This document shows, one piece after another, positions 16,271-25,780 of a stretch of DNA of 64,000 nucleotides. Each line of letters starts with the position of its first letter. The stretch's first letter is position 1. The notes under the pieces were generated by a model that searched no databases, was not told where the DNA came from, and saw only the letters and a list, made by a program, of their open reading frames with translations. The translations under genes were made by a program, and so were the position numbers. Source of the stretch: Brachybacterium sp036311905. Its GTDB lineage: Bacteria > Actinomycetota > Actinomycetes > Actinomycetales > Dermabacteraceae. Where the stretch lies: NCBI RefSeq assembly GCF_036311905.1, contig NZ_JAZDCH010000010.1, positions 124,001 to 188,000 of the forward strand, in the 5' to 3' direction.

Positions 16271-17470
16271 TCAGACGAGGGAGATCGCGATCCGGGCGAG
16301 CAGCGCCTCGATCGCGAGCAGCGGGGGGACGTTCCCGGCGATGCGTGCCCGGGCCTCCTGCACCGCCTCGAGCAGGGTGAGGGTGACCCGGCCGTCCCCG
16401 CGGGAGGCGACCCGCTCGATCTCGGGGGCGACCTCGATGTTCACGAGCTCCCCGCCGGCACCGAGCTGCCGGCCGAGCACGTCCCGCAGCACCGAGTGCA
16501 CGTCGAGCAGATAGCGATCCAGCACGTCCCGCACGAGGCGGGTCTGGCGGCGCTTGGCATCGTCCTCGAGCTGCTTGACCTGGGAGCGCAGCGCCGGCGG
16601 GACCTTGCCGTCGTCGATCCCTGCCGAGCGCAGGAAGCGCTCGCGCTCCTCGGCGGCGACCGTGTCGGCGTGCTCCTTGGCCTCGGCCGTCGCCCGGTCC
16701 ACGAGCCCCTGCGCGGCGAGCACCGCCTCTCCGGCCCCGCGCAGGGCCAGCAGGGTCCGGGCCGCCTCCTCCCTGGCGGCGAGGGAGCCCTCCTGGGTGG
16801 CGTAGCGCAGGGCCAGGCCGATGTGGCCCTGGGCGGCGCGGGCCGCGCGCAGGGCGAGTGCGGGATCGACCCCGTCGCGACGCTCGAGCAGCTCCGCGAC
16901 CACGGCCGAGTCCGGCACCGAGAGCGTCACCAGGCGGCAGCGGGAGCGGATGGTGGCGGCGAGGTCCTCCGCCGAGGGGGCGCAGAGCATCCACACGGTC
17001 GACGGGGGCGGCTCCTCGATCGACTTCAGCAGCACGTTGAAGGTGCCGGCGCTCATGCGGTCGGCGTCCTCGATGACCAGCACCCGGTGCCGTCCCGTCG
17101 CGGGAGCGCGCTGCGCCGTCATCACCAGCGCGCGCACCTCCTCCTTCGCGATGGACAGCTTGTCCGTGGCGACCACGGTGACGTCGGGGTGGGTGCCCGC
17201 GAGCACCGTGCGGCAGGCCCGGCACTCGCCGCAGCCGGTTCCCTGCTCGCACTGGAGCGTCGCGGCGAAGGCCCGCGCGGCCGTGGAGCGGCCCGAGCCG
17301 GGCGGTCCCGTGATCAGCCAGGCCTGGGCGAGGGAGCCCTCGGGGGAGGCGGCGCGGCGGAACTGCGCGACCGCGGCGTCCTGCCCGACCACGTCGGCCC
17401 AGACGCGCGGCAGCGGCCCGTCCGCGACCCCGGGGGGCGCGACGGTCCCGGTGCCGGTCAGGGGGCTCAC
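16271..17470 (-). CDS. holB: DNA polymerase III subunit delta'
   Basis: 399 aa clamp-loader subunit. It starts at a GTG whose last bases overlap the tmk stop codon (GTGA). The AAA+ module has a Walker A-like GPPGSGRSTAA, a four-Cys zinc site (LQCEQGTGCGECRACR), the DEAD-like VIEDADRM and the sensor/SRC motif IRSRCRLV. The C-terminal collar domain follows. The intact Walker A loop and SRC motif are normal for actinobacterial delta'. tmk-holB coupling is widespread in bacteria and links dTTP supply with replication. Confidence 0.92.
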   Translation of the reverse strand: MSPLTGTGTVAPPGVADGPLPRVWADVVGQDAAVAQFRRAASPEGSLAQAWLITGPPGSGRSTAARAFAATLQCEQGTGCGECRACRTVLAGTHPDVTVVATDKLSIAKEEVRALVMTAQRAPATGRHRVLVIEDADRMSAGTFNVLLKSIEEPPPSTVWMLCAPSAEDLAATIRSRCRLVTLSVPDSAVVAELLERRDGVDPALALRAARAAQGHIGLALRYATQEGSLAAREEAARTLLALRGAGEAVLAAQGLVDRATAEAKEHADTVAAEERERFLRSAGIDDGKVPPALRSQVKQLEDDAKRRQTRLVRDVLDRYLLDVHSVLRDVLGRQLGAGGELVNIEVAPEIERVASRGDGRVTLTLLEAVQEARARIAGNVPPLLAIEALLARIAISLV

Positions 17471-18201
17471 GCCTCGTCCCGGTGGCGGGCGGGCGGGGCC
17501 GGCTCGAAGGTGGGGTCGAACAGGGCGAGCACCTCACCGACCGAGGCGAGCACCTGGGCGTGCACCTCCTCGCGGGGCAGGGTCCCGTCGATCACCGCGA
17601 AGCGCTCCGGGTCCGCGGCGGCGAGGTCGAGGAACTCCTGACGGACCGCGGCATGGAACTCGCGGCCGGCCTGCTCGAGACGGTCCTTCCCCGCGGGGTC
17701 CCGTCGGTCATCGAGCGCCTCCGTGGGCACGTCCAGCAGGATCGTGCGGTGGGGGAGCAGCCCGTCGGCCGCCCACAAGGAGAGCGAGCCGATCTCCTCG
17801 GGATCCAGCGCCCGGCCCGCTCCCTGGTACGCGATCGAGGAGTCGAGATAGCGGTCGGCGAGCACGAGCCCGCCGCGCGCGAGATGGGGGCGCACGACGG
17901 TCGTGATGTGGTGGGCGCGATCGGCCGCGTACAGCAGCGCCTCGGCCCGCGCCTCCACGTGCTCGCCGTGCAGCAGCAGGTCGCGGATCTGCGCGCCGAG
18001 CGCGGTCCCGCCGGGCTCGCGCGTGGTCAGCACGAGGTCCTCGGCGACCTGGCGCTCGGTGACGAGGTGCTCGCGCAGCAGCGCGATCTGCGTCGACTTG
18101 CCGGCGCCGTCCCCGCCCTCGAAGGACAGGAAGGCGCCGCGTCGGGGCGGATGTGGCGCGGGGATGCGCAGGCCGCGGGTCACGTCGATCTGCGTGGTCA
18201 T
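17467..18201 (-). CDS. tmk: thymidylate kinase
   Basis: 244 aa; phosphorylates dTMP to dTDP. P-loop FEGGDGAGKSTQ at about residue 28, the DR motif in ADRYLDSSIAYQGAGR, and the lid region DPAGKDRLEQAG. The ATG at 18201 lies inside the stop of the upstream oxidoreductase gene (ATGA overlap), and its own stop overlaps the holB start. The N-terminal 25 residues (TTQIDVTRGLRIPAPHPP) extend beyond the usual start near the P-loop. The reading frame remains open far upstream, but that part is a shadow of the oxidoreductase gene. Confidence 0.93.
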   Translation of the reverse strand: MTTQIDVTRGLRIPAPHPPRRGAFLSFEGGDGAGKSTQIALLREHLVTERQVAEDLVLTTREPGGTALGAQIRDLLLHGEHVEARAEALLYAADRAHHITTVVRPHLARGGLVLADRYLDSSIAYQGAGRALDPEEIGSLSLWAADGLLPHRTILLDVPTEALDDRRDPAGKDRLEQAGREFHAAVRQEFLDLAAADPERFAVIDGTLPREEVHAQVLASVGEVLALFDPTFEPAPPARHRDEA

Positions 18202-19271
18202 GCGCCGGCCTCCCCGGGGTAGACCACGCCCAGCTCGGCCCGCACCGCGTCCATCGTCTCCATCACCGAGACGGTATCGGCCCAGCTCATCAGCGGCGAC
18301 TCGAGCTCGCCGGCGCGGATCCGGCGGGCCGCCTCCGCGATCTCGTACGCCATGCCGTCGCCCGGGGCGCCCGGGTGCTCGACGCGCGCCGAGCGGCCGT
18401 CGAGCAGCGTCACGGTGAGGGTGCCGGGGGCGAAGAACGCCCCGGACAGCTGCGCGGAGCCGGCGGTCCCGGAGACCACGGCGGCGGTGGGGGTGCGGGC
18501 GCGCAGGGTCGTGCCGAGGCGGGCGAAGCCGCCGCGGGCGCCGCGGGCGAGCAGGGCGACGGTCCCGTCGACCCCCGTCGGCGTCCGTTCGCCGCGCACG
18601 GCGAGCTCCCCGAGATCGCCGAGCACCATCTGCGCGAAGGAGATCGGGTACACGCCGAGGTCCAGGAGTGCCCCGCCGCCCAGCTCGGGGTCGTTCATGC
18701 GATGGGCGGGATCGGTGGGCATCGCCTGGCCGTGGTCGGCCGCGACCTCGACGATCTCGCCGAGGATCCCACTGTCCAGCACCTGGCGGAGCACGTCGTA
18801 CTGCGGCAGGAAACGCGCCCACATCGCCTCCATCGCGAAGACCCCGCGGTCCCGGGCGAGGTCCAGCAGGTCCCGCGCCTGCGGGGCGTTGAGGGTGAAG
18901 GCCTTCTCCACCAGCACCGGCACCCCGGCCTCGAGCACCGGGCGGGTCAGCTCGTGGTGCTGCGCGTGCGGGGAGGCGACGTAGACGGCGTCGATCCCGC
19001 CCGCCGCGAGCATCTCCCCGACGCTGTCGTAGGAGCTCTCCACGCCGTGCTCGGCGGCGAAGGCCGCGGCCCGCTCGGCGGAGCGGGAGACGACGGAGAC
19101 GACGCGGGAGGCGGTCGCCCGATGCGCGGTCTCGGTGAACTGGGTGCCGATGTGGCCCGGGGAGATCACGCCCCAGCGCAGGCCCGGCGCCGCCGCCGGA
19201 TCGGGGACGGTGGATGCGGGCAGGACCAGGTCGGGAAGGGTCCCGCCCTCGCGGTTGTCATCGGCGCTCAT
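18198..19271 (-). CDS. Gfo/Idh/MocA-family oxidoreductase
   Basis: 357 aa NAD(P)-dependent dehydrogenase. The Rossmann motif is RWGVISPGHIGTQF, and VYVASPHAQHHEL and VLVEKAFTLN match the family (EKA replaces the usual EKP). The C-terminal substrate domain contains DLGVYPISFAQMVLG, which is typical of dihydrodiol or xylose dehydrogenase-like members; the substrate is not known. TAGATT lies 7 nt before the ATG, so the tmk-holB unit may be led by a leaderless transcript from here. Its stop overlaps tmk by 4 bp, an odd pairing of sugar and nucleotide metabolism. A terminator isolates it from the sugar ABC operon upstream. Confidence 0.88.
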   Translation of the reverse strand: MSADDNREGGTLPDLVLPASTVPDPAAAPGLRWGVISPGHIGTQFTETAHRATASRVVSVVSRSAERAAAFAAEHGVESSYDSVGEMLAAGGIDAVYVASPHAQHHELTRPVLEAGVPVLVEKAFTLNAPQARDLLDLARDRGVFAMEAMWARFLPQYDVLRQVLDSGILGEIVEVAADHGQAMPTDPAHRMNDPELGGGALLDLGVYPISFAQMVLGDLGELAVRGERTPTGVDGTVALLARGARGGFARLGTTLRARTPTAAVVSGTAGSAQLSGAFFAPGTLTVTLLDGRSARVEHPGAPGDGMAYEIAEAARRIRAGELESPLMSWADTVSVMETMDAVRAELGVVYPGEAGA

Positions 19272-19284
19272 GGGGTCCAATCTA

Positions 19285-19324
19285 CCGAGCGTCCCCGACA
19301 CCCGGGGGTGTCGAGGGCGCTCGG
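19285..19324 (-). terminator. terminator of the alpha-glucoside ABC operon
   Basis: A long imperfect hairpin: outer CCGAGCG/CGCTCGG and inner GACACCC/GGGTGTC stems around a GG loop, 28 bp past the last permease gene and before the oxidoreductase promoter. Confidence 0.65.
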
Positions 19325-19351
19325 TGGACGACGGACCCCGGAGGAGGGGGA

Positions 19352-20206
19352 TCAGCCCTTCACGGCGCCGGAGGTCATGCCGCGCACCAGGAAGCGCTGC
19401 AGGGAGAAGAACACGATCATCGGGATCACCATGGAGAGGAAGGCGCCCGCGGTGAGCAGCTCCGCTCCCTGGCCCTGGGTGCCGAGCATCTGCTGCAGGT
19501 CGACGATCACGGTGCGGTTCTCGCCGCCGCCGATGAACAGCCGCGCGATGAGCAGGTCGTTCCACACCCACAGGAACTGCAGCGTCGCGAAGGCCGCGAT
19601 CGCCGGGGAGGACATCGGCGCGACCAGCTTCCAGAAGGTCTGGAAGTGGCTCGCCCCGTCGATCTTCGCGCTCTCCACGACGGAGCCCGGGAGGGTCGCC
19701 ATGTAATTGCGCAGGGTGTACACGGCCAGGGGCATGCCGAAGCCGGTGTGCAGCAGCCACACCGCCACGAACTGGCCGTTGATGCCCAGCCCGCGCGGCC
19801 CGAGCAGGTCCAGCATCGGCTGGAAGGCCACCTGGATCGGGACCACCATCAGGGCGACGATGACGATGAACAGCACGTCCTTGCCGCGGAACTCCATGAA
19901 GGTGAAGGCATAGGCCGCGAAGGCCGCGAACATGATCGGCAGCACCGTGGCCGGCACCGCGACCACCACGGAGTTGATGAGCGTGGTGCCCATCGAACCG
20001 TTCCCGAGCAGCTCCGCGTAGTTGTCGAAGGTCCAACCGCCCGTGGTGAGCGAGGTCCACCAGCCCGTCGTCGCCGCCGCCTCGCGAGTGCGCAGGCTCG
20101 TCACCAGCAGACCCAGGGTCGGGATGGTCCACAGGATCACCAGCAGGGGCATGACGATCATCGCGAGCGGTGACCGCTTGCGCCCGTCCTTCATCGTGCC
20201 GCTCAT
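19352..20206 (-). CDS. sugar ABC transporter permease (AglG/MalG type)
   Basis: 284 aa, about six membrane helices (LAMIVMPLLVILWTIPTLGLL first). The EAA loop that docks the ATPase is EsAKIDGASHFQTFWKLVAPM at about residues 185-205. The AGGAGG site 7 nt before ATG 20206 supports this start, and the ATG overlaps the stop of the upstream permease gene. It is the last gene of the operon: binding protein, MalF-type and MalG-type permeases. No ATPase gene is present; actinobacteria usually supply a shared MsiK-type ATPase from elsewhere. Confidence 0.88.
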   Translation of the reverse strand: MSGTMKDGRKRSPLAMIVMPLLVILWTIPTLGLLVTSLRTREAAATTGWWTSLTTGGWTFDNYAELLGNGSMGTTLINSVVVAVPATVLPIMFAAFAAYAFTFMEFRGKDVLFIVIVALMVVPIQVAFQPMLDLLGPRGLGINGQFVAVWLLHTGFGMPLAVYTLRNYMATLPGSVVESAKIDGASHFQTFWKLVAPMSSPAIAAFATLQFLWVWNDLLIARLFIGGGENRTVIVDLQQMLGTQGQGAELLTAGAFLSMVIPMIVFFSLQRFLVRGMTSGAVKG

Positions 20207-21357
20207 CGTCCCGCCTCCTGTGCTCGGAAGGCACGGACCTGATAGATCAGGATCGGCAGCACCAGGATCAGCAGCACCACCACGACCGCCGAGGCCTGCC
20301 CGGCCTGCTGGTCCGTGAACAGCTTGCGGAAGAACAGGTTGGCGATCACGTCGGTGTCGTACAGGCCGTTGGTGGTCACGTAGATGACGTCGAAGACCTT
20401 CAGCACCAGGATCAGCACCGTGATGAACACGGCCATGAGCGTCACCCGCACCTGCGGGAAGATGATCTGCCAGAAGATCCGGATCTCGCTCGCGCCGTCC
20501 ATCCGGCCCGCCTCGATTGTGTCCTCCGGGACGGCCTTGATGGCCGAGCTCAGCAGCACCATCGCGAAGCCCGTCTGCAGCCAGATCAGGATCACCATCA
20601 GCACCAGCGAGTTCAGGCGAGCAGTCTCGATCTGGTACCAGGGCTGGGGATCTCCGCCGAGGCCGACGACGATCGCGTTGAGCAGGCCGGTCTGGGCGGT
20701 GCTCGGATCGCTGTAGGCGTAGACCAGGCCCCAGATGGTCGCGGCGCCGACGAAGCTGATCGCCATCGGCAGGAAGATCAGCGACTTGGTGACCTGCTCG
20801 CCCGCGGGGGAGAGCTTGTCGGCCAGCACCGCGACGCCGAGCCCGAAGGCGACCGTCACGATCGGCACCACGAGGATCCACAGCAGGTTGTTCAGCAGCG
20901 CCGACCAGAAGGCTCCGCTCGAGAAGATCGCCTGGTAGTTCGCGAAGCCGTTCCACTGCGTGGAGTCGTCGTTCGCGAAGGAGTACACGATGGTCTGCAC
21001 CGTCGGGTACAGCAGCATCAGCGTGATCAGCGCGAAGCCCGGCAGCAGGAAGGCATAGGGGATCACGCCCTCGGCGAAGCGGGACGGCAGCCCCTCGACG
21101 CACATGTTGAGGAAGCGGAAGAAGAGCATCGAGCCGCCGATGCCGACGATCAGACCGAGCAACCCGATGAGGATCGAGGAGTTCGCGAACCACTGCGGGT
21201 AGTAGGCGAAGGCGAGGAAGATGTTGCACGCCAGCCAGGCGGTGAGCACCATGCCGACGGCGCCGACGACGAGGCGCAGGGGGCGGGCGGGGGATCCGCC
21301 GCGCTCCCGTCCGACGGGCTCCGCCGGAGCCGGTGCGGTGACGGCCGCGGTGCTCAC
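20203..21357 (-). CDS. sugar ABC transporter permease (AglF/MalF type, N-terminally extended)
   Basis: 384 aa from a GTG overlapping the binding-protein stop (GTGA). Eight or so membrane helices: two extra N-terminal ones (LVVGAVGMVLTAWLACNIFL and ILIGLLGLIVGIGGSMLFF) precede the usual six-helix permease core that begins at VIPYAFLLPGFALITLMLL. The EAA motif is in EAGRMDGASEIRIFWQIIFP. The N-terminal extension is typical of AglF-like alpha-glucoside permeases. It pairs with the downstream MalG-type permease to form the channel. Confidence 0.87.
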   Translation of the reverse strand: MSTAAVTAPAPAEPVGRERGGSPARPLRLVVGAVGMVLTAWLACNIFLAFAYYPQWFANSSILIGLLGLIVGIGGSMLFFRFLNMCVEGLPSRFAEGVIPYAFLLPGFALITLMLLYPTVQTIVYSFANDDSTQWNGFANYQAIFSSGAFWSALLNNLLWILVVPIVTVAFGLGVAVLADKLSPAGEQVTKSLIFLPMAISFVGAATIWGLVYAYSDPSTAQTGLLNAIVVGLGGDPQPWYQIETARLNSLVLMVILIWLQTGFAMVLLSSAIKAVPEDTIEAGRMDGASEIRIFWQIIFPQVRVTLMAVFITVLILVLKVFDVIYVTTNGLYDTDVIANLFFRKLFTDQQAGQASAVVVVLLILVLPILIYQVRAFRAQEAGR

Positions 21358-22700
21358 GCCGGCCACCCCGCCTCGATCTCGTCGCACACCTGCTGGGCGG
21401 TCTTCGACCCGCGCAGCCACTCGACCATCCCGGTCCAGAAGGAGCCGCCGCCGACGGCTGCGGGCATCACATCGGAGCCGTCGTAGCGGAACACCTGGGC
21501 GGTCGCGGCGATCTCCGCGACCCGGCGCGTGGTCTCGTCGGCGTACTGCGAAGCGTCGAAGGTGGTGTGCGGGCTGAGCCAGCCCCCGGCCTGGGCCCAC
21601 GGGCCGCCGAACTCGGGGGAGGTGAGGAAGCGCATCAGCGCGACCGAGTCGTCGTCCAGGGAGAACAGGGCCGCGAGGTCGCCGCCGCCGAGGATCGGCT
21701 GGCCCTCGAAGCCGCCCTCCCAGGGCGGCATCGCGAACACGCCCACCTGGTTGTCCATGTCCGAGAGCACCGCCTCGGGGAAGAAGCCGGTGACGAAGTT
21801 GCCCTGCCGCACGAGCATCGCGCGCGCCGGGTCCTCGAACAGCGGCAGCGGTGCCTCCGAGAAGGGGGTGTTGAGGATGGTCTCCCGCCCGCCGAGCACG
21901 TTGCCCTCACCGAGCAGCAGCTCGCCGAGCAGGTCGAAGACCTCGACCACCTCGGGGGCGTTGAAGGGGATGCGGTGGTAGATCCAGTCGTCGTAGATGT
22001 CCGGGCCGTGGACGCGGAGCATGAACTCCTCGATCCAGTCCGTGCCCACCCAGCCGGTCGCCTGCTCGGCGCCCCAGGCGTCGGACCAGGGGGCGATGCC
22101 GGAGGCCTTGATGTCGTCGGCGATGTCGTACAGCTCCTGCATCGTCGCGGGTTCCTCCGACCAGCCGCCCGCCTGGTAGGCCGGCTTCGGGTACCAGATC
22201 AGCGACTTGCAGGCCATGCGCATCGGCGCCCCGTAGACCCGGCCCTGCAGGCGGGCGGAGTCCAGGAAGCCCGGCACGAGCGTGCCCTCGAGGGCGTCGT
22301 AGTCGAGGTAGACGTCGATCGGCACCACGGCCCCGGCGGCCGCCTGGTCGAACAGCCCGCCGGGCTGGGGGAACAGGGCGATGTCCGGGGCGTCGCCCGC
22401 CCCGACCCGCTGCCGGATGGTGTTGGTGAAGTCGCTGTCCGGGGTGTACTGGACGGTGATGCCGCTCGAGGAGGTGAACTCCTCGAGGGAGGCTTCGAAG
22501 GCCTCCTGTTCCTGGCCGCCGAAGGCGCCGAGGACGGTGACGGTGCCGTCACCGGGGACGTCCCCGTCGGTGTAGCGGTCGACGGTGCCGAGGGCTCCGC
22601 CCCCGCTGTCGGGATTCTGCAGGCAGCCGGCCAGGCCGACGGTCGCGGCGGTCGCCGCGGCTCCGGCCAGGGCGGCGCGCCGGGTCAGGGATCGAGCCAT
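21354..22700 (-). CDS. alpha-glucoside ABC transporter substrate-binding lipoprotein (AglE type)
   Basis: 448 aa. The signal peptide has twin arginines (SLTRRAALAGAAATAATVGLAG) and a lipobox ending LAGC, so it is a surface lipoprotein, possibly Tat-exported. The mature domain resembles AglE: GWVGTDWIEEFMLRVHGPD, YHRIPFNAPEVVEVFDLLGE and MLVRQGNFVTGFFP. The likely ligands are alpha-glucosides such as trehalose, maltose or sucrose, by family similarity only. AAGGAG lies 5-6 nt before ATG 22700; a GTG six bases upstream is less well placed. The 250-bp upstream gap shows no clear LacI-type operator. Confidence 0.86.
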   Translation of the reverse strand: MARSLTRRAALAGAAATAATVGLAGCLQNPDSGGGALGTVDRYTDGDVPGDGTVTVLGAFGGQEQEAFEASLEEFTSSSGITVQYTPDSDFTNTIRQRVGAGDAPDIALFPQPGGLFDQAAAGAVVPIDVYLDYDALEGTLVPGFLDSARLQGRVYGAPMRMACKSLIWYPKPAYQAGGWSEEPATMQELYDIADDIKASGIAPWSDAWGAEQATGWVGTDWIEEFMLRVHGPDIYDDWIYHRIPFNAPEVVEVFDLLGELLLGEGNVLGGRETILNTPFSEAPLPLFEDPARAMLVRQGNFVTGFFPEAVLSDMDNQVGVFAMPPWEGGFEGQPILGGGDLAALFSLDDDSVALMRFLTSPEFGGPWAQAGGWLSPHTTFDASQYADETTRRVAEIAATAQVFRYDGSDVMPAAVGGGSFWTGMVEWLRGSKTAQQVCDEIEAGWPA

Positions 22701-22875
22701 GATCACTCCTTCGTGACGCAGGGGGACTGCTCCGTCGCCTCCGACCGTCGCCGCAGGTCGACCGATGGGTCACACCCTAGTCCCGCGGCCGCGCACCCGG
22801 CGGGCACCGCGGCCGGGTCGTGACGGTCGTGCGCGTTCCTGCCCGTCGTGCACCCTCCGTGCGCAGCGACGTGCA

Positions 22876-22911
22876 GGACGGGGCCCGGACCCGAGGGCCC
22901 GGACCCCGTCC
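22876..22911 (-). terminator. topA terminator
   Basis: GGACGGGG pairs with CCCCGTCC and an inner CCGG/CCGG stem extends it. It lies 40 bp past the topA stop codon, in the gap that also carries the promoter of the binding-protein operon. Confidence 0.65.
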
Positions 22912-22950
22912 GGTGGTGCTGAGGGCGATGTGCGGGAACGCCCGGCCCGC

Positions 22951-25659
22951 TCAGCTCTTGGTGGTCGTCGACTTCTTCCGCGTCGTCGTGGTGCGGCGCG
23001 CGGCGGGCTTCTTCGCGGGGCCCTTCGCGCGCTTCTCGGCGAGCTTCTCGATCGCGACCTGCTCGGTGATCTCCTCGACCTTCTCGCTGGCCCGCAGCGA
23101 CACGTTCGTGGTGCCGTCGGTGATGTACGGGCCGAAGCGGCCGTCCTTGATGACGATCGGCTTCTCGGAGGTGGGATCCGTGCCGAGCTCCTTGAGCGGC
23201 GGCTTCGCGGCGGCGCGGCCGCGGGTCTTCGGCTGCGCGTAGATCTTCTCCGCCTCCTCGAGGGTGACCGTGAAGATCTGCTCCTCGGTCTCGAGCGAGC
23301 GGGAGTCGGAGCCCTTCTTCAGGTACGGGCCGTAGCGGCCGTTCTGAGCGGTGATCTCGGTGCCGTCGGCGGCGGTGCCGACCACGCGCGGAAGGCTGAT
23401 CAGCTTCAGGGCGTCCTCGAGGGTGACGGTGGACAGGTCCATCGACTTCAGCAGCGAGCCGGTGCGGGGCTTGGGCTGCTTGGACTTGGGGACCTTCTTG
23501 CCGTCGACCTCGCCGGGCTCGGGCAGGACCTCGGTGACGTACGGGCCGTAGCGGCCGTCCTTGGCGATGATCTCGTGGCCGGTGGCCGGGTCGGTGCCGA
23601 GCACGCGGCCGTCGTCCTTGGCACGCTCGAGCATCTCGCGAGCCTTCTCGACGGTGAGCTCGTCGGGCGCGATGTCGTCGGAGACGTTCGCGCGGCGCGG
23701 CTCGGCGCCCTCGACCACGTTCCCCTCGGCGTCGCGGGGCAGCTCCTCGACGTAGGCACCGTAGCGGCCCACGCGCAGAGTGATGCCCTCGCCGATCTCG
23801 ATGCTGTTGATCGCCCGGGCATCGATCTCGCCGAGATCGTCGACCATCGGCTTCAGGCCGATCGGGGTCTCCTCTCCGTCGGAGAGATAGAAGTCCTTCA
23901 GGTAGCGGGAGCGATTGAGATCGCCGCGCGCCATGCGGTCGAGCTGCTGCTCCATCTGCGCGGTGAAGTCGTAGTCGACGTAGGTCTCGAAGTGCTCCTC
24001 GAGCAGGCGCACCACCGCGAAGGCCGTCCAGGAGGGGACCAGGGCGGTGCCGCGGCGCAGCACGTAGCCGCGGTCCTGAACGGTCGCGACGGTCGAGGCG
24101 TAGGTCGAGGGGCGGCCGATGCCGCGCTCCTCGAGGGCCCGCACCAGCGATGCCTCGGTGTAGCGGGGCGGCGGGGTGGTGGTGTGCCCGTCGGGGGTCA
24201 GCTCGCGGGTGACCAGCTGCTGGCCCTCCTGCATCTGCGGCAGACGCTTGTCGCCGCCCTCGTCCTCCTGGCCGTAGCGGGAGGCGTCACGGCCCTCCTC
24301 GTAGGCGGCGAGGAAGCCGCGGAAGGTGATCACGGTGCCCGCGGCGCGGAAGGTCGCGGTGCGGCCCTCCTGCGCGAGGGTCAGCTCGACGGTCGAGGTG
24401 GTGCCCTTCGCGTCGGCCATCTGCGAGGCGACGGTGCGCTTCCAGATCAGCTCGTAGAGCCGGAACTCGTCGCCGGAGAGCTGCCCGGCGACCTCGGCCG
24501 GGGTGCGGAAGCGGTCGCCCGCAGGGCGGATCGCCTCGTGCGCCTCCTGCGCGGACTGCGAACGGTTCTGGTAGAGCCGGGGCTTGTCGGGCACGTACTG
24601 GGCGCCGTACAGCTCGGCGGCCTGCCCGCGGGAGGCGGAGATCGCCTCGCGCGAGAGGGTCACCGAGTCGGTACGCATGTAGGTGATGTAGCCGTTCTCG
24701 TACAGCGCCTGCGCGACCCGCATCGCCTGGCGCGCGCCGAGGCGCAGCTTGCGGCTGGCCTCCTGCTGCAGCGAGGAGGTGGTGAAGGGAGCGGCGGGCC
24801 GACGGGTGTAGGGCTTGGACTCGAGGGCCGTGACCTCCGCGGGGGCGCCGGACAGCGCCGTGACCAGGGCGCCGGCCGACTCCTCGGTGAGCACCGTCGC
24901 GGACTTCGAGCGGGGCTTCAGCTCGCCCGTGTCCGCGAAGTCGCTGCCGGTCGCGACGCGGGAACCGTCGACGGTGGCGATCTTCGCGGCGAACTGCTCG
25001 CCGCCCTCGGCCTGCGGGCCGAACACGCCGGTCACGTCCCAGTAGTCGGAGGCCACGAAGGCCATCCGCTCCCGCTCCCGCTCGACCACGAGGCGGGTCG
25101 CGACGGACTGCACGCGTCCCGCGGAGAGCGAGGGCTTGATCTTGCGCCACAGCACCGGGGACAGCTCGAAGCCGACCAGGCGGTCGATGATGCGGCGGGT
25201 CTCCTGCGCATCGACCAGGTGGGAGTCGATCTCGCGGGTGTTCTCGAGCGCGCCGAGGATGGCGTCCTTGGTGATCTCGTGGAACACCATCCGCTTGACC
25301 GGCAGGCCCTTCTTGGGCTTGAGCGTCTCGAGCAGGTGCCAGGCGATCGCCTCCCCCTCGCGGTCCTCATCGGTGGCGAGGTAGAGGGTGTCGGCGTCCT
25401 TGAGGGCCTTCTTGAGGTCCGCGACGGTCTTCTTCTTGTCGGGGCTGACGATGTAGTACGGGTCGAAGTCGCCCGCGACGTCGACGCCGAACTTCCCGTA
25501 CGGCCCCTTCTTCATCTCGGCGGGGAGATCGCGGGGCACGGGGATGTCGCGGATGTGGCCCACCGAGGCGAGGACCGTGTAATCCTCCCCGAGGTAGCGG
25601 CCGATCGTCCGGGCCTTCGCCGGGGACTCGACGATCACGAGATGCCGTCCGCCAGTCAC
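22951..25659 (-). CDS. topA: DNA topoisomerase I
   Basis: 902 aa, GTG start. Relaxes negative supercoils. The TOPRIM domain begins HLVIVESPAKARTIGRYLG and contains the acidic DEDREGEA motif; the active-site Tyr lies in YITYMRTDSVTLS. Instead of zinc fingers the C-terminus carries several GRYGPYV/GRFGPYI repeat modules (for example NGRYGPYLKKGSDS) and a Lys/Arg-rich tail, as in mycobacterial TopA. The neighbourhood (topA, helicase, Tad locus) matches that of M. tuberculosis Rv3646c-Rv3660c. The large open frame on the opposite strand across this gene is a GC-codon artefact. Confidence 0.95.
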   Translation of the reverse strand: MTGGRHLVIVESPAKARTIGRYLGEDYTVLASVGHIRDIPVPRDLPAEMKKGPYGKFGVDVAGDFDPYYIVSPDKKKTVADLKKALKDADTLYLATDEDREGEAIAWHLLETLKPKKGLPVKRMVFHEITKDAILGALENTREIDSHLVDAQETRRIIDRLVGFELSPVLWRKIKPSLSAGRVQSVATRLVVERERERMAFVASDYWDVTGVFGPQAEGGEQFAAKIATVDGSRVATGSDFADTGELKPRSKSATVLTEESAGALVTALSGAPAEVTALESKPYTRRPAAPFTTSSLQQEASRKLRLGARQAMRVAQALYENGYITYMRTDSVTLSREAISASRGQAAELYGAQYVPDKPRLYQNRSQSAQEAHEAIRPAGDRFRTPAEVAGQLSGDEFRLYELIWKRTVASQMADAKGTTSTVELTLAQEGRTATFRAAGTVITFRGFLAAYEEGRDASRYGQEDEGGDKRLPQMQEGQQLVTRELTPDGHTTTPPPRYTEASLVRALEERGIGRPSTYASTVATVQDRGYVLRRGTALVPSWTAFAVVRLLEEHFETYVDYDFTAQMEQQLDRMARGDLNRSRYLKDFYLSDGEETPIGLKPMVDDLGEIDARAINSIEIGEGITLRVGRYGAYVEELPRDAEGNVVEGAEPRRANVSDDIAPDELTVEKAREMLERAKDDGRVLGTDPATGHEIIAKDGRYGPYVTEVLPEPGEVDGKKVPKSKQPKPRTGSLLKSMDLSTVTLEDALKLISLPRVVGTAADGTEITAQNGRYGPYLKKGSDSRSLETEEQIFTVTLEEAEKIYAQPKTRGRAAAKPPLKELGTDPTSEKPIVIKDGRFGPYITDGTTNVSLRASEKVEEITEQVAIEKLAEKRAKGPAKKPAARRTTTTRKKSTTTKS

Positions 25660-25780
25660 GGTGCGCAGTCCTTCCCCGCCGCGATGTCGCGGCGCATGAA
25701 CCCGGGCAGCGTGCCCAGGTCAGAGAGTATTCGGGGCGCTGAGGGCGCTCACCGAGAGTTCACGGTACACGGTCGCCCGC

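Noticed and set aside
22701..22950. LacI-type operator for the sugar ABC operon
   Set aside because: No CG-centred 14-18 bp palindrome typical of LacI sites is visible in the gap.
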